Positions 53,378 to 62,492 of a DNA stretch of 64,000 nt are shown one piece after another (the first letter of the stretch is position 1; each line of letters begins with the position of its first letter). The translations under genes and the position numbers were made by a program. The notes under the pieces were generated by a model. It was not told the DNA's origin. It searched no databases and saw only the letters and a program-made list of their open reading frames with translations. Source of the stretch: Microbacterium sp. RU33B (lineage in GTDB: Bacteria; Actinomycetota; Actinomycetes; Actinomycetales; Microbacteriaceae); NCBI RefSeq assembly GCF_900155915.1, contig NZ_FTPO01000001.1, positions 806,001 to 870,000 of the forward strand, in the 5' to 3' direction.

Positions 53378-53958
53378 CCGATCTCACTCCCGAGATCGGC
53401 CCCGACGGACGTCAGCGTCCGCGGTTCGGCGAGTACGCCACGCCTGAGGAGCAGCGCGCCCGCATCCAGGTGCCCGACGTGACCGCGGCCCTAGAGAGCG
53501 GTGTCGCCCCGGCGACGGCTGCCGCACCCCCCGCTTCTGCAGAGCCCGCTGCGGCCGCGGCGTCCGGCCCGGTCGCCCGCAAGCCGCGGACGGCCGACCG
53601 CATCGCGACCGCTCTGCTTCTCGCCTTCGGTCTGTTCAACGTCCTCACGTCGGTGCCGGCGCTGTTGGACTACGCGGGCTACCTGGAGGTGTTCCTGGGG
53701 AGCTTCGGCGTCGACCAGTCTCTGGCCGACCCCGGTTCGGGCGCGGCGTGGGGCTTCTCGGCCGCTGCGGTGCTGATCGGCGGCTGGGTGGTGACCGCGC
53801 TCATCTCGCTGCGGAGTCTGCGCCGGGGTCGCCTCACGTTCTGGATCCCGCTCGTGGGCGGGCTCGTGTTCAACACGATCTCCGCCGTCCTCATGATCGT
53901 GCCGATCATGAACGATCCCGCGCTCTGGTCGGCGCTGCAGCGCGCGCTCCTCGGCTGA
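53374..53958 (+). CDS. DUF6264 membrane protein
   Basis: The 194-residue protein opens with [27 protein letters not shown] and a Pro/Ala-rich linker, followed by three membrane helices (about residues 78-98, 128-148 and 158-180). The conserved N-terminal block places it in the small actinobacterial family DUF6264; its role is unknown. It starts at a GTG overlapping the ispH stop, so it is translated with it, though a link to isoprenoid synthesis is only positional. Confidence 0.8.
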   Translation: MTDLTPEIGPDGRQRPRFGEYATPEEQRARIQVPDVTAALESGVAPATAAAPPASAEPAAAAASGPVARKPRTADRIATALLLAFGLFNVLTSVPALLDYAGYLEVFLGSFGVDQSLADPGSGAAWGFSAAAVLIGGWVVTALISLRSLRRGRLTFWIPLVGGLVFNTISAVLMIVPIMNDPALWSALQRALLG

Positions 53959-53980
53959 CCCGGTGAGCCGGTCGGCTCGA

Positions 53981-53986
53981 TAAAGT
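53981..53986 (+). promoter_or_regulatory. -10 element for the MOSC gene
   Basis: TAAAGT, then GACCGG, then ATG 53993. Confidence 0.65.
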
Positions 53987-53992
53987 GACCGG

Positions 53993-54550
53993 ATGCCCCG
54001 CCTTCTCGCCGTCTGCGCCGTTCACGAGCTCCGACCCGACGCCAGCAGCGTCGGTGTCACCGCGATCGACAAGCGTCCGGCATCCGGAGCTGTGCGCATC
54101 GGCACCTACGGCGCGTACGCCGATGTGCAGGCCGATCGCAAGCACCACGGAGGCCTCGACAAGGCGCTGTACGCGTACGCGCAGGAGGATGCCGACTTCT
54201 GGGAGCGCGAGCTCGGGCGGCCCCTGTCGGCGGGGTGGTTCGGTGAGAATCTGCGCACCGAAGGCATCGACGTCAACGCTGCGCGCATCGGCGAGCGGTG
54301 GCGCATCGGCCATCGCGTCGAAGTCGAGATCACGATGCCCCGCACTCCCTGCCAGACGTTCGCGCGGTGGGTGGGCGGCGATCATGAGCGCGGCTGGGTG
54401 AAGCGGTTCTCCGACGAACGTCGGCTGGGTGCGTACCTCCGCGTCGTCACGACGGGGCGTGCGCAGGCGGGCGACGAGATCATCGTCGTGCATCGCCCGG
54501 ACGGTGCGCCGACGATCCTCGACGTCTACCGCGCTCCGGCCTCCTCATGA
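53993..54550 (+). CDS. MOSC-domain protein
   Basis: The 185-residue MOSC (molybdenum cofactor sulfurase C-terminal) protein is a beta-barrel with the conserved cysteine in MPRTPCQTFARWVGG near residues 115-129 and the substrate-entry ADRKHHGGLDKALYAYAQED near 45-64. It is of the YiiM type, which reduces N-hydroxylated bases using molybdopterin. No molybdopterin gene is adjacent. The ATG has a TAAAGT -10 box six bases before it. A strong terminator follows. Confidence 0.9.
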   Translation: MPRLLAVCAVHELRPDASSVGVTAIDKRPASGAVRIGTYGAYADVQADRKHHGGLDKALYAYAQEDADFWERELGRPLSAGWFGENLRTEGIDVNAARIGERWRIGHRVEVEITMPRTPCQTFARWVGGDHERGWVKRFSDERRLGAYLRVVTTGRAQAGDEIIVVHRPDGAPTILDVYRAPASS

Positions 54551-54581
54551 CGGATGCCCCGACCGGAGGTCGGGGCATCCG
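54551..54581. terminator. Bidirectional terminator between MOSC and aldolase genes
   Basis: A 14-bp stem CGGATGCCCCGACC with loop GGA, or 13 bp with loop CGGAG, ending just before GGATCT. Efficient on both strands by form; no T-tract. Confidence 0.8.
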
Positions 54582-54608
54582 GATCTCACGAGACCGTGGT
54601 CGGTCGGA

Positions 54609-55640
<1,032 letters not shown>

Positions 55641-55675
55641 TTCGTGCTCCTCGATCGTGACGGACGTCACTCGTC

Positions 55676-55681
55676 ACTCTA
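55676..55681 (-). promoter_or_regulatory. Candidate -10 element for fbaA
   Basis: TAGAGT on the minus strand, about 36 bases before the start, leaving a short leader with GAGGAG. Confidence 0.5.
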
Positions 55682-55754
55682 GCGAAGGGCGCGCATCGCG
55701 GAGGGATGTCCTGCGCCGTGGCAAACGCCTTCGGCGGGTTCTGTCGTCACCGCA

Positions 55755-55801
55755 AGAATCGAGTTTCCTTCGTCTGCGCAGCGGCGGAATCCGTCGATTC
55801 T
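55755..55801. repeat. Inverted repeat AGAATCGA ... TCGATTCT
   Basis: Eight-base arms at 55755-55762 and 55794-55801 with a 31-base gap. The right arm sits at the -35 position of glpX. A possible site for a factor that switches between the aldolase and FBPase genes. Confidence 0.35.
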
Positions 55802-55816
55802 CCCCGCGTCGATCGT

Positions 55817-55822
55817 TAGGCT
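55817..55822 (+). promoter_or_regulatory. -10 element, leaderless glpX promoter
   Basis: TAGGCT, then GACCGC, then ATG 55829. Confidence 0.65.
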
Positions 55823-55828
55823 GACCGC

Positions 55829-56818
55829 ATGGTGAGTCTGACGGCCGATATGAGCCCCCTGCATCCCGACCGAAATCTCGCTCTCGAGCTCGTGCGCGCC
55901 ACGGAGGCCGCCGCGATCCGCTCGGTTCCCTTCATCGGGCGCGGCGACAAGCTGGCCGCCGACGGCGCGGCCGTCGACGCGATGCGGGCGTTCCTGACGA
56001 CCGTTGCCTTCGACGGCGTCATCGTGATCGGCGAGGGCGAGAAAGACGATGCGCCGATGCTCTTCAACGGCGAGCACGTCGGAACCGGCCGCGGACCGCA
56101 GGCCGACATCGCGGTCGACCCGATCGATGGCACGACGCTCACGGCGGAGGGGCGCAACAACGCGCTCTCCGTGCTCGCCGTGGCCGACCGCGGCGCGATG
56201 CTCGATGCCTCGTCGGTGTTCTACATGGACAAGCTCGTCACCGGGCCGGCCGGCGTCGGGGTCGTCGACATCCGCCTGCCGATCGGCGAGAACATCCGCC
56301 TCCTCGCGAAGGCGCTCGGAAAGCCCGTCGACACGCTCGTCGTCTCCGTGCTCAACAGGCCCCGCCACGCCGATCTCATCGAGCAGATCCGCGAAGCCGG
56401 CGCCGGAACCCGACTCATGAGCGACGGCGACGTCGCCGGCGGCATCAACGCCGCTCGCCACAACGCCCGCACCGACATGTGCGTCGGCATCGGAGGAAGC
56501 CCGGAGGGCATCGTGACCGCGTGTGCGATCAAGGCGCTCGGTGGGCACATCCAGGGTCGCCTGTGGCCCCGCGACGACGACGAGAAGCAGCGGGGCATCG
56601 ACGCCGGGCTCAAGCTCGACGACTTCGTCTACGAGGCGGATGACCTGGTCAAGGGCAAGAACTCGATCTTCGTCGCGACGGGCGTGACCAACGGCGAGCT
56701 CGTCGCCGGCGTGCGCCGCGAGGGAGACTACGTCTACACGGAGAGCGTCGTCCTGCGCGGATCGTCCGGCACTCTCCGACGGATCTCGTCGGAGCATCTC
56801 GCCTCGAAGTGGTACTGA
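55829..56818 (+). CDS. glpX: Fructose-1,6-bisphosphatase, class II GlpX
   Basis: Gluconeogenic phosphatase removing the 1-phosphate. The 329-residue product has IGRGDKLAADGAAVDAMR near residues 34-51, the metal-binding VIGEGEKDDAPML near 71, the lithium-sensitive signature VDPIDGTTLTAEGRNNA near 99-115, and the late GGSPEGIVTACAIKALGG. Class II FBPase is the usual one in actinobacteria, where it is required for growth on gluconeogenic carbon. The start is set by TAGGCT six bases upstream. Confidence 0.97.
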   Translation: MVSLTADMSPLHPDRNLALELVRATEAAAIRSVPFIGRGDKLAADGAAVDAMRAFLTTVAFDGVIVIGEGEKDDAPMLFNGEHVGTGRGPQADIAVDPIDGTTLTAEGRNNALSVLAVADRGAMLDASSVFYMDKLVTGPAGVGVVDIRLPIGENIRLLAKALGKPVDTLVVSVLNRPRHADLIEQIREAGAGTRLMSDGDVAGGINAARHNARTDMCVGIGGSPEGIVTACAIKALGGHIQGRLWPRDDDEKQRGIDAGLKLDDFVYEADDLVKGKNSIFVATGVTNGELVAGVRREGDYVYTESVVLRGSSGTLRRISSEHLASKWY

Positions 56819-56837
56819 CGCCGGGCGTCGGAGACGG

Positions 56838-56883
56838 GATCCGGGCATCCCTCTGGCACAATCGGAGGAGGGATGCCGGGATC
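56838..56883. promoter_or_regulatory. Stem-loop with a -10 box in the loop
   Basis: Ten-base perfect arms (56844-56853 with 56868-56877), one G-G mismatch, then five more pairs. The 14-base loop contains CACAAT. It could terminate glpX transcription or control the next gene. Confidence 0.4.
56857..56862 (+). promoter_or_regulatory. Candidate -10 element for the 56907 gene
   Basis: CACAAT, about 45 bases upstream of the ATG, with GAGGGAG at 56893-56899 as the ribosome-binding site. Confidence 0.35.
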
Positions 56884-56906
56884 ACTCGGCGTGAGGGAGT
56901 GTCGAC

Positions 56907-57113
56907 ATGACGGCTCAGACCGGTTCGGCTCCGCAGACGGGGGCCCAGGCCGTCGTCGCCAATGCCATCGATCCTGCGCGCAGGCCGGACGTTCTGCTGC
57001 GCAAGCGTCGCCCCGAGGGCTCGCAGGTCTCGGCGTGGTGGATGATCGGAGCCTTCGTCTTCGTCTCCGCAGCCGTCGTGACGCTGCTGAGCCTCATTCC
57101 CGGCGGCGCCTGA
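56907..57113 (+). CDS. Small single-pass membrane protein
   Basis: The 68-residue protein has a Gln/Ala-rich N-terminus, a basic stretch LLRKRRPEG and one C-terminal membrane helix (about residues 45-64) ending in GGA. It is translated from an ATG with a good GAGGGAG site. No family recognised; it is convergent with rmuC. Confidence 0.65.
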   Translation: MTAQTGSAPQTGAQAVVANAIDPARRPDVLLRKRRPEGSQVSAWWMIGAFVFVSAAVVTLLSLIPGGA

Positions 57114-57119
57114 GACCCT

Positions 57120-57137
57120 GAGGCATCTGCGTGCCTC
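57120..57137. terminator. Short hairpin between convergent genes
   Basis: GAGGCA-tctgcg-TGCCTC, 6-bp stem. Weak. Confidence 0.35.
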
Positions 57138-57145
57138 GGCCCTGA

Positions 57146-58456
57146 TCAGTCGCCGCGGCGCGCGATGCGTTCCCGCAGATCTCCCAGATCGGCCGTGAGC
57201 GGCGGGACATCGGCCGCACGCGCAGCGTCGGTCGCGCCGTCGAGGAGCTCGGGCGCGACGAGTGCGCGCGGAGCCTTCTCGACGAGGGCCGGCGCGGCGA
57301 GCGCATCGAGCTTGGTCTCGTCGATCCCGGGGAACTTCCGTGCCGTCACGAGCACGCGGGACTCGAGTGAACCGGCGAAGCGGTTGTAGCCCTCGACGGT
57401 GCGTTCGATCGCCCTCCGCAGCTCTTCGGCATGCCCGGCCAGACCGCCCAGACGCTCGTACAGCTGATTGCCGAGCTCGAACAGCGTGCGGGCCTCCTGC
57501 GAGACGTCCTGCTGCGTCCAGGTGTAGGCGACCGTCTTGAGCACCGCCCAGAGGTTGACGGGGGAGGCGAGGGCCACCCGGCGCCCGAACGCGTAGTCGA
57601 GCAGCGAAGGATCTTCTTCCAGCGCCGCGGCAAGCAGCGACTCGCTGGGGACGAAGCACACGACGAACTCAGGGCTCGACGACAGGCCGGCCCAGTAGGT
57701 CTTCTTCGCGAGCGCATCGACATGCGCGCGGACCGCTTTGACGTGCCTCTCGAGAAGGGACTTCCGCCGCGCGCCCTCCGCGCCCTGGGCCGTGAAGGGG
57801 ATCGCACTGGCCTCGAGGTACGCGTCGAGCGGCACCTTCGCGTCGATCGCGAGGGCCTTGTCGCCGGGGAGACGCACGATCATGTCGGGACGGCCGGCTC
57901 CGGCATCCGTCACGATCCCCGCCTGCGTGTCGAAGTCGACGTAGCGGGTGAGACCCGCCGCCTCGACGACCCGGCGCAGCTGGGTCTCGCCCCACACCCC
58001 GCGCGTGCTGTTCGAGCGCAGAGCCCCGGCGAGCGACTCGGTCGTCGCCCGCAGTGCCTCGTCGGACTCCTGAGCGCGGCGCAGCTGCTCGGCGAGCGAG
58101 CCGAACTGCTCCTGGCGGTCGCGCTCGAGGGCGTCGACCTTGAGCTGCATCGACTGGAGGGTCTCGCTCACGGGCGCGAGTGCCCGCAGCACCGACTGCT
58201 CCCGCCGCTCGCGCTCTTCGCGGGCCGCCTGATCGGCACGGGCCTGGCCGGCGAGCTCGCGATACAGCAGGTGCTGGTGGTCGAGCTGAGCCTGCACGCC
58301 GTGGCGCGACGCCTCGGCGGCGGCGACGCGCGCCTGCAGTGCCGAGCGCTCCTGCACGCCTCGCGTGGTCGCGCGGGCACCACCCGCGAACCAGCCGGCG
58401 AGGAGTCCGGCGGCGAGGGCGGCGATCACCAGGATCGAGAGCAGAAGTGCATCCAT
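57146..58456 (-). CDS. rmuC: DNA recombination protein RmuC
   Basis: The 436-residue RmuC-family protein is thought to limit replication-linked inversion. It has an N-terminal membrane helix (about residues 3-23), a long coiled coil (about 30-140, with repeated RAAEASRHGVQAQLD and EERERREQSVL) and the conserved endonuclease-like RmuC domain (about 150-400). Key segments: RGVWGETQLRRVVEAAGL, GRPDMIVRLPGDKALAIDAKVPLDAYL, and the C-terminal GYNRFAGSLESRVL. ATG 58456 is set by CATCCT on the minus strand six bases upstream. Confidence 0.95.
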   Translation of the reverse strand: MDALLLSILVIAALAAGLLAGWFAGGARATTRGVQERSALQARVAAAEASRHGVQAQLDHQHLLYRELAGQARADQAAREERERREQSVLRALAPVSETLQSMQLKVDALERDRQEQFGSLAEQLRRAQESDEALRATTESLAGALRSNSTRGVWGETQLRRVVEAAGLTRYVDFDTQAGIVTDAGAGRPDMIVRLPGDKALAIDAKVPLDAYLEASAIPFTAQGAEGARRKSLLERHVKAVRAHVDALAKKTYWAGLSSSPEFVVCFVPSESLLAAALEEDPSLLDYAFGRRVALASPVNLWAVLKTVAYTWTQQDVSQEARTLFELGNQLYERLGGLAGHAEELRRAIERTVEGYNRFAGSLESRVLVTARKFPGIDETKLDALAAPALVEKAPRALVAPELLDGATDAARAADVPPLTADLGDLRERIARRGD

Positions 58457-58462
58457 GACTCG

Positions 58463-58468
58463 AGGATG
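58463..58468 (-). promoter_or_regulatory. -10 element, leaderless rmuC promoter
   Basis: CATCCT, then CGAGTC, then ATG 58456 on the minus strand. Confidence 0.5.
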
Positions 58469-58508
58469 CCGGTACCCTCGGACATCGCGCGGCTCGGCGC
58501 GCAGCGTG

Positions 58509-59129
58509 TCAGGTGCGGACGACGGCGAACTGCGCCGGCAGGGGCGCATCGACCAGCTGCGGCACGGGCATGTGCGACACGCGCACGCCGGCGAGCTCGG
58601 CGAGGGAGGCGACGTCGCGAGCCCCCACCAGACGGGCGGCGTCGATGAGGATGTGCGCGCACGCCAGAGCGTCGGCGGCCGCGTCGTGGTGCGGGAAGTC
58701 GAGGAATCCGGCGGCCGCGGCCACCGACGGCAGCCGGTACGAATCCAGCTCGTACGTCTTGCGGGAGATCTGCAGGCTGCAGATGTAGTCGTTGAGCGGC
58801 CACACGTCGCCCGTGGCTTCGCACGCGCGGCGGATCACCGTCATGTCGAACCCGGCGTTGTGAGCGGCGAGCACGTCATCGCCGATGAACGACACGAGCT
58901 CGGGAAGCTGCGCCGTCCAGCCCTTCGCACCGGCGACGTCCTCTTCGCGCAGACCGTGGATGCGCGTGTTCAGCTCGAAGAAGCGGTCATGGCCGGGTGG
59001 CGGCTGGATGAGCCATCCCGCGCGGGCGACGATCTCGCCGTCGCGGACGCGAGCGAGGCCGACCGCACACGCCGATGCACTGCTGGAGTTCGCCGTCTCG
59101 AAATCGATCGCGGTGAAGTCCAGGGGCAC
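58509..59129 (-). CDS. 3'-5' exonuclease, DEDDh (DNA pol III epsilon-like)
   Basis: The 206-residue nuclease domain has motif I FTAIDFETAN near residues 5-14, motif II LAAHNAGFDMTVI near 85-97 and motif III FPHHDAAADALACAHI near 146-161, so all DEDDh residues are present. It resembles stand-alone epsilon-like exonucleases that trim DNA or RNA ends. GTG 59129 is chosen for the GGTGGAG site upstream and the family N-terminus; a long upstream frame is unlike this family. Monocistronic. Confidence 0.92.
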   Translation of the reverse strand: MPLDFTAIDFETANSSSASACAVGLARVRDGEIVARAGWLIQPPPGHDRFFELNTRIHGLREEDVAGAKGWTAQLPELVSFIGDDVLAAHNAGFDMTVIRRACEATGDVWPLNDYICSLQISRKTYELDSYRLPSVAAAAGFLDFPHHDAAADALACAHILIDAARLVGARDVASLAELAGVRVSHMPVPQLVDAPLPAQFAVVRT

Positions 59130-59204
59130 GTCTCCACCCTCACGCGCGCGCGAGCGGCTGGGGCGGAGGCGCGCCGGTCCGGATCCAGGTCGAGGCGAGC
59201 GCCG

Positions 59205-59210
59205 TAGTCT
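59205..59210 (+). promoter_or_regulatory. -10 element for the methyltransferase-RibD-HAD unit
   Basis: TAGTCT, then GGCGGC, then ATG 59217. Confidence 0.65.
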
Positions 59211-59216
59211 GGCGGC

Positions 59217-59972
59217 ATGGTGGATCGCGACGAGATGTCGACCTCTTTCGGGCGCCAGGCGAGCACATATGAAGCGGGGCGCCCCGAGTACCCGGTGGAG
59301 GCGGTGGCCTGGATGCTGGAGCTCGGCGCCGCCACGCCCCGTATTGCCGATGTCGGCGCCGGCACGGGCAAGCTCACCCGGGCGATCGTCGCCCACGCGG
59401 CGGATTCGGGCGCCGAGACGGTGGCGATCGACCCCGACCCCGACATGCTCGCCGTGCTCCGCGGCGCGGTGCGCGGCATCCCGACCTTCGTCGGAACCGC
59501 CGAGAACCTGCCGCTCCCGGATGCCTCGGTCGATGCCGTGCTCCTGGGCCAGGCGTGGCACTGGGTCGACCCGGTCGCTGGCTGCGCCGAGATCGCGCGC
59601 GTCCTCCGCCCGGGCGGCGTGCTGGGGCTCGTGTGGAACCTCCGCGACGAGTCGGTGCCGTGGATCGCGCGCCTGACCGACATCATGCACGGCAGCAACG
59701 CCGAGCTGATGATGCAGGACGGCGGTCCGACCGTCGCGCCGCCGTTCGGGCCACTGGAGAGTCGGTCCTGGTCGTGGACGCGCCGGATGACGCGGGAGTC
59801 GCTGTTCGACATGGCGCGGTCGCGGAGCTACGTCATCACGGCGGCACCGGAGGACCGCGCCCGCATCGAGGCGGGACTGGCGGAACTGTTCGACGAGATC
59901 GGCGCGGTCGGCGATGCCGCGGTCGATGTGCCGTATCGCACGGAGGCGTTCCGAAGCGTGGCGGAGGGCTAG
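59217..59972 (+). CDS. Class I SAM-dependent methyltransferase
   Basis: The 251-residue protein belongs to the Methyltransf_11 group: N-terminal FGRQASTYEAGRPEYPVEAV, SAM motif I IADVGAGTGKLTRAI near residues 41-55, acidic end AIDPDPDMLAVL near 69, and LLGQAWHWVDPV near 106. The QAWHW segment is typical of proteins related to UbiE-like methyltransferases acting on small molecules. No substrate known. A RibD-like gene follows after seven bases. Confidence 0.88.
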   Translation: MVDRDEMSTSFGRQASTYEAGRPEYPVEAVAWMLELGAATPRIADVGAGTGKLTRAIVAHAADSGAETVAIDPDPDMLAVLRGAVRGIPTFVGTAENLPLPDASVDAVLLGQAWHWVDPVAGCAEIARVLRPGGVLGLVWNLRDESVPWIARLTDIMHGSNAELMMQDGGPTVAPPFGPLESRSWSWTRRMTRESLFDMARSRSYVITAAPEDRARIEAGLAELFDEIGAVGDAAVDVPYRTEAFRSVAEG

Positions 59973-59979
59973 GACGGAC

Positions 59980-60636
59980 ATGCGCGCGCTCACGGTCTGC
60001 AACTTCACCACCGTCGACGGTCGCTACGAAGACGACGACCACGACATCGGATCCTTCTTCGAGCATCAGCACACCGCCTATCGCGGGGCCGATTCGTTCG
60101 ATCACTACACGGCGGGTCTCCTCCGCAGCTCCGACACGCTGCTCCTCGCGGGTCGACGCTCGGCGCTCGGAAATCTCGGGTACTGGACGGGCGTCCGCGC
60201 GGATCCGGATGCCACGGAGATCCGCGCCGAGCTCGCCGAGCTCATCCTCGGCATCGAGAAGATCGTGGTGTCCGACACGATCACTCCCGACGACGTCGCT
60301 GCCTACGAGAACGTCCGCATCGTGCGGATCGCCGACGCGCGTCAGGAGGTGTCGGAGGCGAAGCAGCGCGACGGACGCGGCATCCTCGTGCTCCTCGGCC
60401 GTGTGCTGTGGAACGACCTCATGCACGCCGGGCTCGTCGACGAGCTGCACCTCGTGACGTTCCCGCTGATCGCGGGCACCGGTGTCGGACTGTTCGATTC
60501 GCGTCCCCCTGTCGCGCTGCGACTGCTGGGCACACAGGTCTGGCAGGAGTCCGGCAACGTCCTCATGCGCTGGGCCGTCGAACGCGACGACGTCCGATCC
60601 GGACACCGAGGCAGACAGGACGGTGCTCCCTCATGA
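59980..60636 (+). CDS. Dihydrofolate-reductase-like (RibD C-terminal) protein
   Basis: The 218-residue product resembles the bacterial bifunctional-deaminase-reductase C-terminal fold: FTTVDGRYEDDDHD near residues 9-22, LLAGRRSALG near 52, LVLLGRVLWNDLMHAGLVDELHLVTFPLIAGTGVGLF near 138-174. It lacks the partner deaminase domain and is probably a small NADPH-dependent reductase of unknown substrate. ATG 59980 has GGACGGAC upstream. It overlaps the HAD gene by ATGA. Confidence 0.85.
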   Translation: MRALTVCNFTTVDGRYEDDDHDIGSFFEHQHTAYRGADSFDHYTAGLLRSSDTLLLAGRRSALGNLGYWTGVRADPDATEIRAELAELILGIEKIVVSDTITPDDVAAYENVRIVRIADARQEVSEAKQRDGRGILVLLGRVLWNDLMHAGLVDELHLVTFPLIAGTGVGLFDSRPPVALRLLGTQVWQESGNVLMRWAVERDDVRSGHRGRQDGAPS

Positions 60637-61331
60637 CGATCCGCGCGGTCTGCTTCGACCTCGACGGCACTCTTCTGCGCGACGACCACGTCGACGGCGT
60701 CGTCCTGCGGGTGGCGCGGGAACTCGCGAGCCGGTACGACCTCGACGCTGACGCGCTCGCCGCGGCGAACGAGCGGGTGTGGTGGGACTACTGGCCCGAA
60801 GTCGGTGAGGCATGGATGCGGGGGCAGATCCCCGGCGACGACGTGCCGATCGAGGTGTGGCGGCGTGCCCTCGCGGAAGTCGGGGTGACGGATGCGTCGG
60901 CGGCCACGGCCGCCGTAGCGCTCCACACCGGGCTGGAAGGGGAGGCGTTCTCGCTGTACCCCGAGTCCGTCGAGGTGCTGGACGCACTGCGGGAGCGCGG
61001 CATCCGGATCGCGATCGTCACGAACGGGCCCTCCGGTCTTCAGCGCGCCAAGCTGCGCGCCGTCGACCTCGAGGGCGCCGCCGACGTCGTGGTCGTCTCG
61101 GGCGAGCACGGCACGCACAAGCCCGATCCCGCGATCTTCGCGCTCACCGTGGAGGCTCTCGGAGTCGCTGCCGACGAGACGCTGTTCGTCGGCGACAACC
61201 AGGTGGCGGATGTCGGCGGTGCGCGCGCGGCCGGGCTCACCGCCGTCTGGATCGATCGCCGCGGTGTGGAGCGCACGTGCGAGCCGCACGCCGTGGTGAC
61301 GGATCTGCGCGACCTGCTCACGCTGGTGTGA
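60633..61331 (+). CDS. HAD-superfamily hydrolase
   Basis: The 232-residue phosphatase-like protein has motif I VCFDLDGTLLRDD (nucleophile Asp near residue 9), a helical cap, motif II IVTNGPSG near 129, motif III Lys in HKPDP near 157 and motif IV FVGDNQVADVGGARAAG near 184-200. It belongs to the HAD-IA group with DxD at the active site. Possible substrates are nucleotides or sugar phosphates. It ends the methyltransferase - RibD - HAD unit. Confidence 0.9.
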   Translation: MTIRAVCFDLDGTLLRDDHVDGVVLRVARELASRYDLDADALAAANERVWWDYWPEVGEAWMRGQIPGDDVPIEVWRRALAEVGVTDASAATAAVALHTGLEGEAFSLYPESVEVLDALRERGIRIAIVTNGPSGLQRAKLRAVDLEGAADVVVVSGEHGTHKPDPAIFALTVEALGVAADETLFVGDNQVADVGGARAAGLTAVWIDRRGVERTCEPHAVVTDLRDLLTLV

Positions 61332-61356
61332 GCCGGGGCGGTCGTGCGCCGCCACG

Positions 61357-61362
61357 TAGACT
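61357..61362 (+). promoter_or_regulatory. -10 element for ychF
   Basis: TAGACT with eight bases to GTG 61371. Confidence 0.55.
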
Positions 61363-61370
61363 GAACTCCC

Positions 61371-62444
61371 GTGGCTCTCACCATCGGAATCGTCGGACTG
61401 CCCAACGTCGGCAAGTCCACCCTGTTCAACGCCCTGACCAAGAACCAGGTGCTCGCAGCGAACTACCCGTTCGCGACGATCGAGCCCAACATCGGGGTCG
61501 TCAACCTCCCTGATCCGCGGCTGGCGAAGCTCGCCGAGGTGTTCCACTCCGAGCGCATCCTGCCCGCCGCCGTGTCGTTCGTCGACATCGCGGGCATCGT
61601 GCGCGGTGCATCCGAGGGAGAGGGCCTCGGCAACAAGTTCCTCGCCAACATCCGCGAAGCCGACGCGATCGCGCAGGTCGTGCGCGGCTTCGCCGACGAC
61701 GACGTCGTGCACGTCGAAGGCGAGGTGAATCCGCAGAACGACCTCGAGACGATCAACGCCGAGCTCCAGCTCGCCGACCTCGAGACGGTCGAGAAGGCCA
61801 TCACGCGGTACGAGAAGGAAGTGAAGGGGCGCAAGCTCGATCCGTCGGTGCTGGAGACCGCGGTGCAGGCGCGTGATGCCCTCCAGCGCGGCGAGCTGCT
61901 GTCCGCGTCGAAGATCGACCTCGCCCCGATCCGCGAGCTCGGCCTGCTGACCGCCAAGCCGTTCATCTTCGTGTTCAACGTCGACGAGGCCGTGTTGACG
62001 GATGCCGCGCGGCTCGACGCGCTCGCGGCGCTGGTGGCTCCGGCCAAGGCGGTGTTCCTCGACGCGAAGATCGAGTCCGAGCTCATCGACCTCGACCCCG
62101 AGGACGCGGCGGAGCTGCTCGCATCGACGGGGCAGGACGAGTCGGGTCTCGACCAGCTCGCGCGCATCGGCTTCGACACGCTGGGTCTCCAGACGTACCT
62201 GACGGCCGGACCGAAGGAAGCGCGCGCGTGGACGATCGGCAAGGGCTGGAAGGCTCCGCAGGCGGCCGGCGTCATCCACACCGACTTCGAGAAGGGCTTC
62301 ATCAAGGCCGAGGTCATCTCGTTCGCCGACCTCATCGAGACCGGCTCGGTCATCGAGGCCCGCGCGAAGGGCAAGGCCCGCCTCGAGGGCAAGGACTACG
62401 TGATGCAGGACGGCGACGTCGTGGAGTTCCGCTTCAACAACTGA
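61371..62444 (+). CDS. ychF: Ribosome-binding ATPase YchF
   Basis: Obg-family P-loop NTPase that binds ribosomes and prefers ATP. The 357-residue protein has G1 GLPNVGKSTLFNALT near residues 7-21, G2 region YPFATIEPNIG, G3 DIAGIVRG near 67-74, a coiled-coil insert (about 130-170) and a C-terminal TGS-like domain with HTDFEKGFIKAEV and DYVMQDGDVVEFRFNN at the end. The G4 motif is NVDE instead of NKxD, the substitution that gives YchF its ATP preference. GTG 61371 has TAGACT eight bases upstream. Confidence 0.97.
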   Translation: MALTIGIVGLPNVGKSTLFNALTKNQVLAANYPFATIEPNIGVVNLPDPRLAKLAEVFHSERILPAAVSFVDIAGIVRGASEGEGLGNKFLANIREADAIAQVVRGFADDDVVHVEGEVNPQNDLETINAELQLADLETVEKAITRYEKEVKGRKLDPSVLETAVQARDALQRGELLSASKIDLAPIRELGLLTAKPFIFVFNVDEAVLTDAARLDALAALVAPAKAVFLDAKIESELIDLDPEDAAELLASTGQDESGLDQLARIGFDTLGLQTYLTAGPKEARAWTIGKGWKAPQAAGVIHTDFEKGFIKAEVISFADLIETGSVIEARAKGKARLEGKDYVMQDGDVVEFRFNN

Positions 62445-62480
62445 CGCGGCGGCTCCCGGGGTCGGCTCGACGCCACGCGA

Positions 62481-62486
62481 GAGAAT
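62481..62486 (+). promoter_or_regulatory. -10 element for the P-loop kinase gene
   Basis: GAGAAT, then GGTCGC, then ATG 62493. Confidence 0.5.
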
Positions 62487-62492
62487 GGTCGC

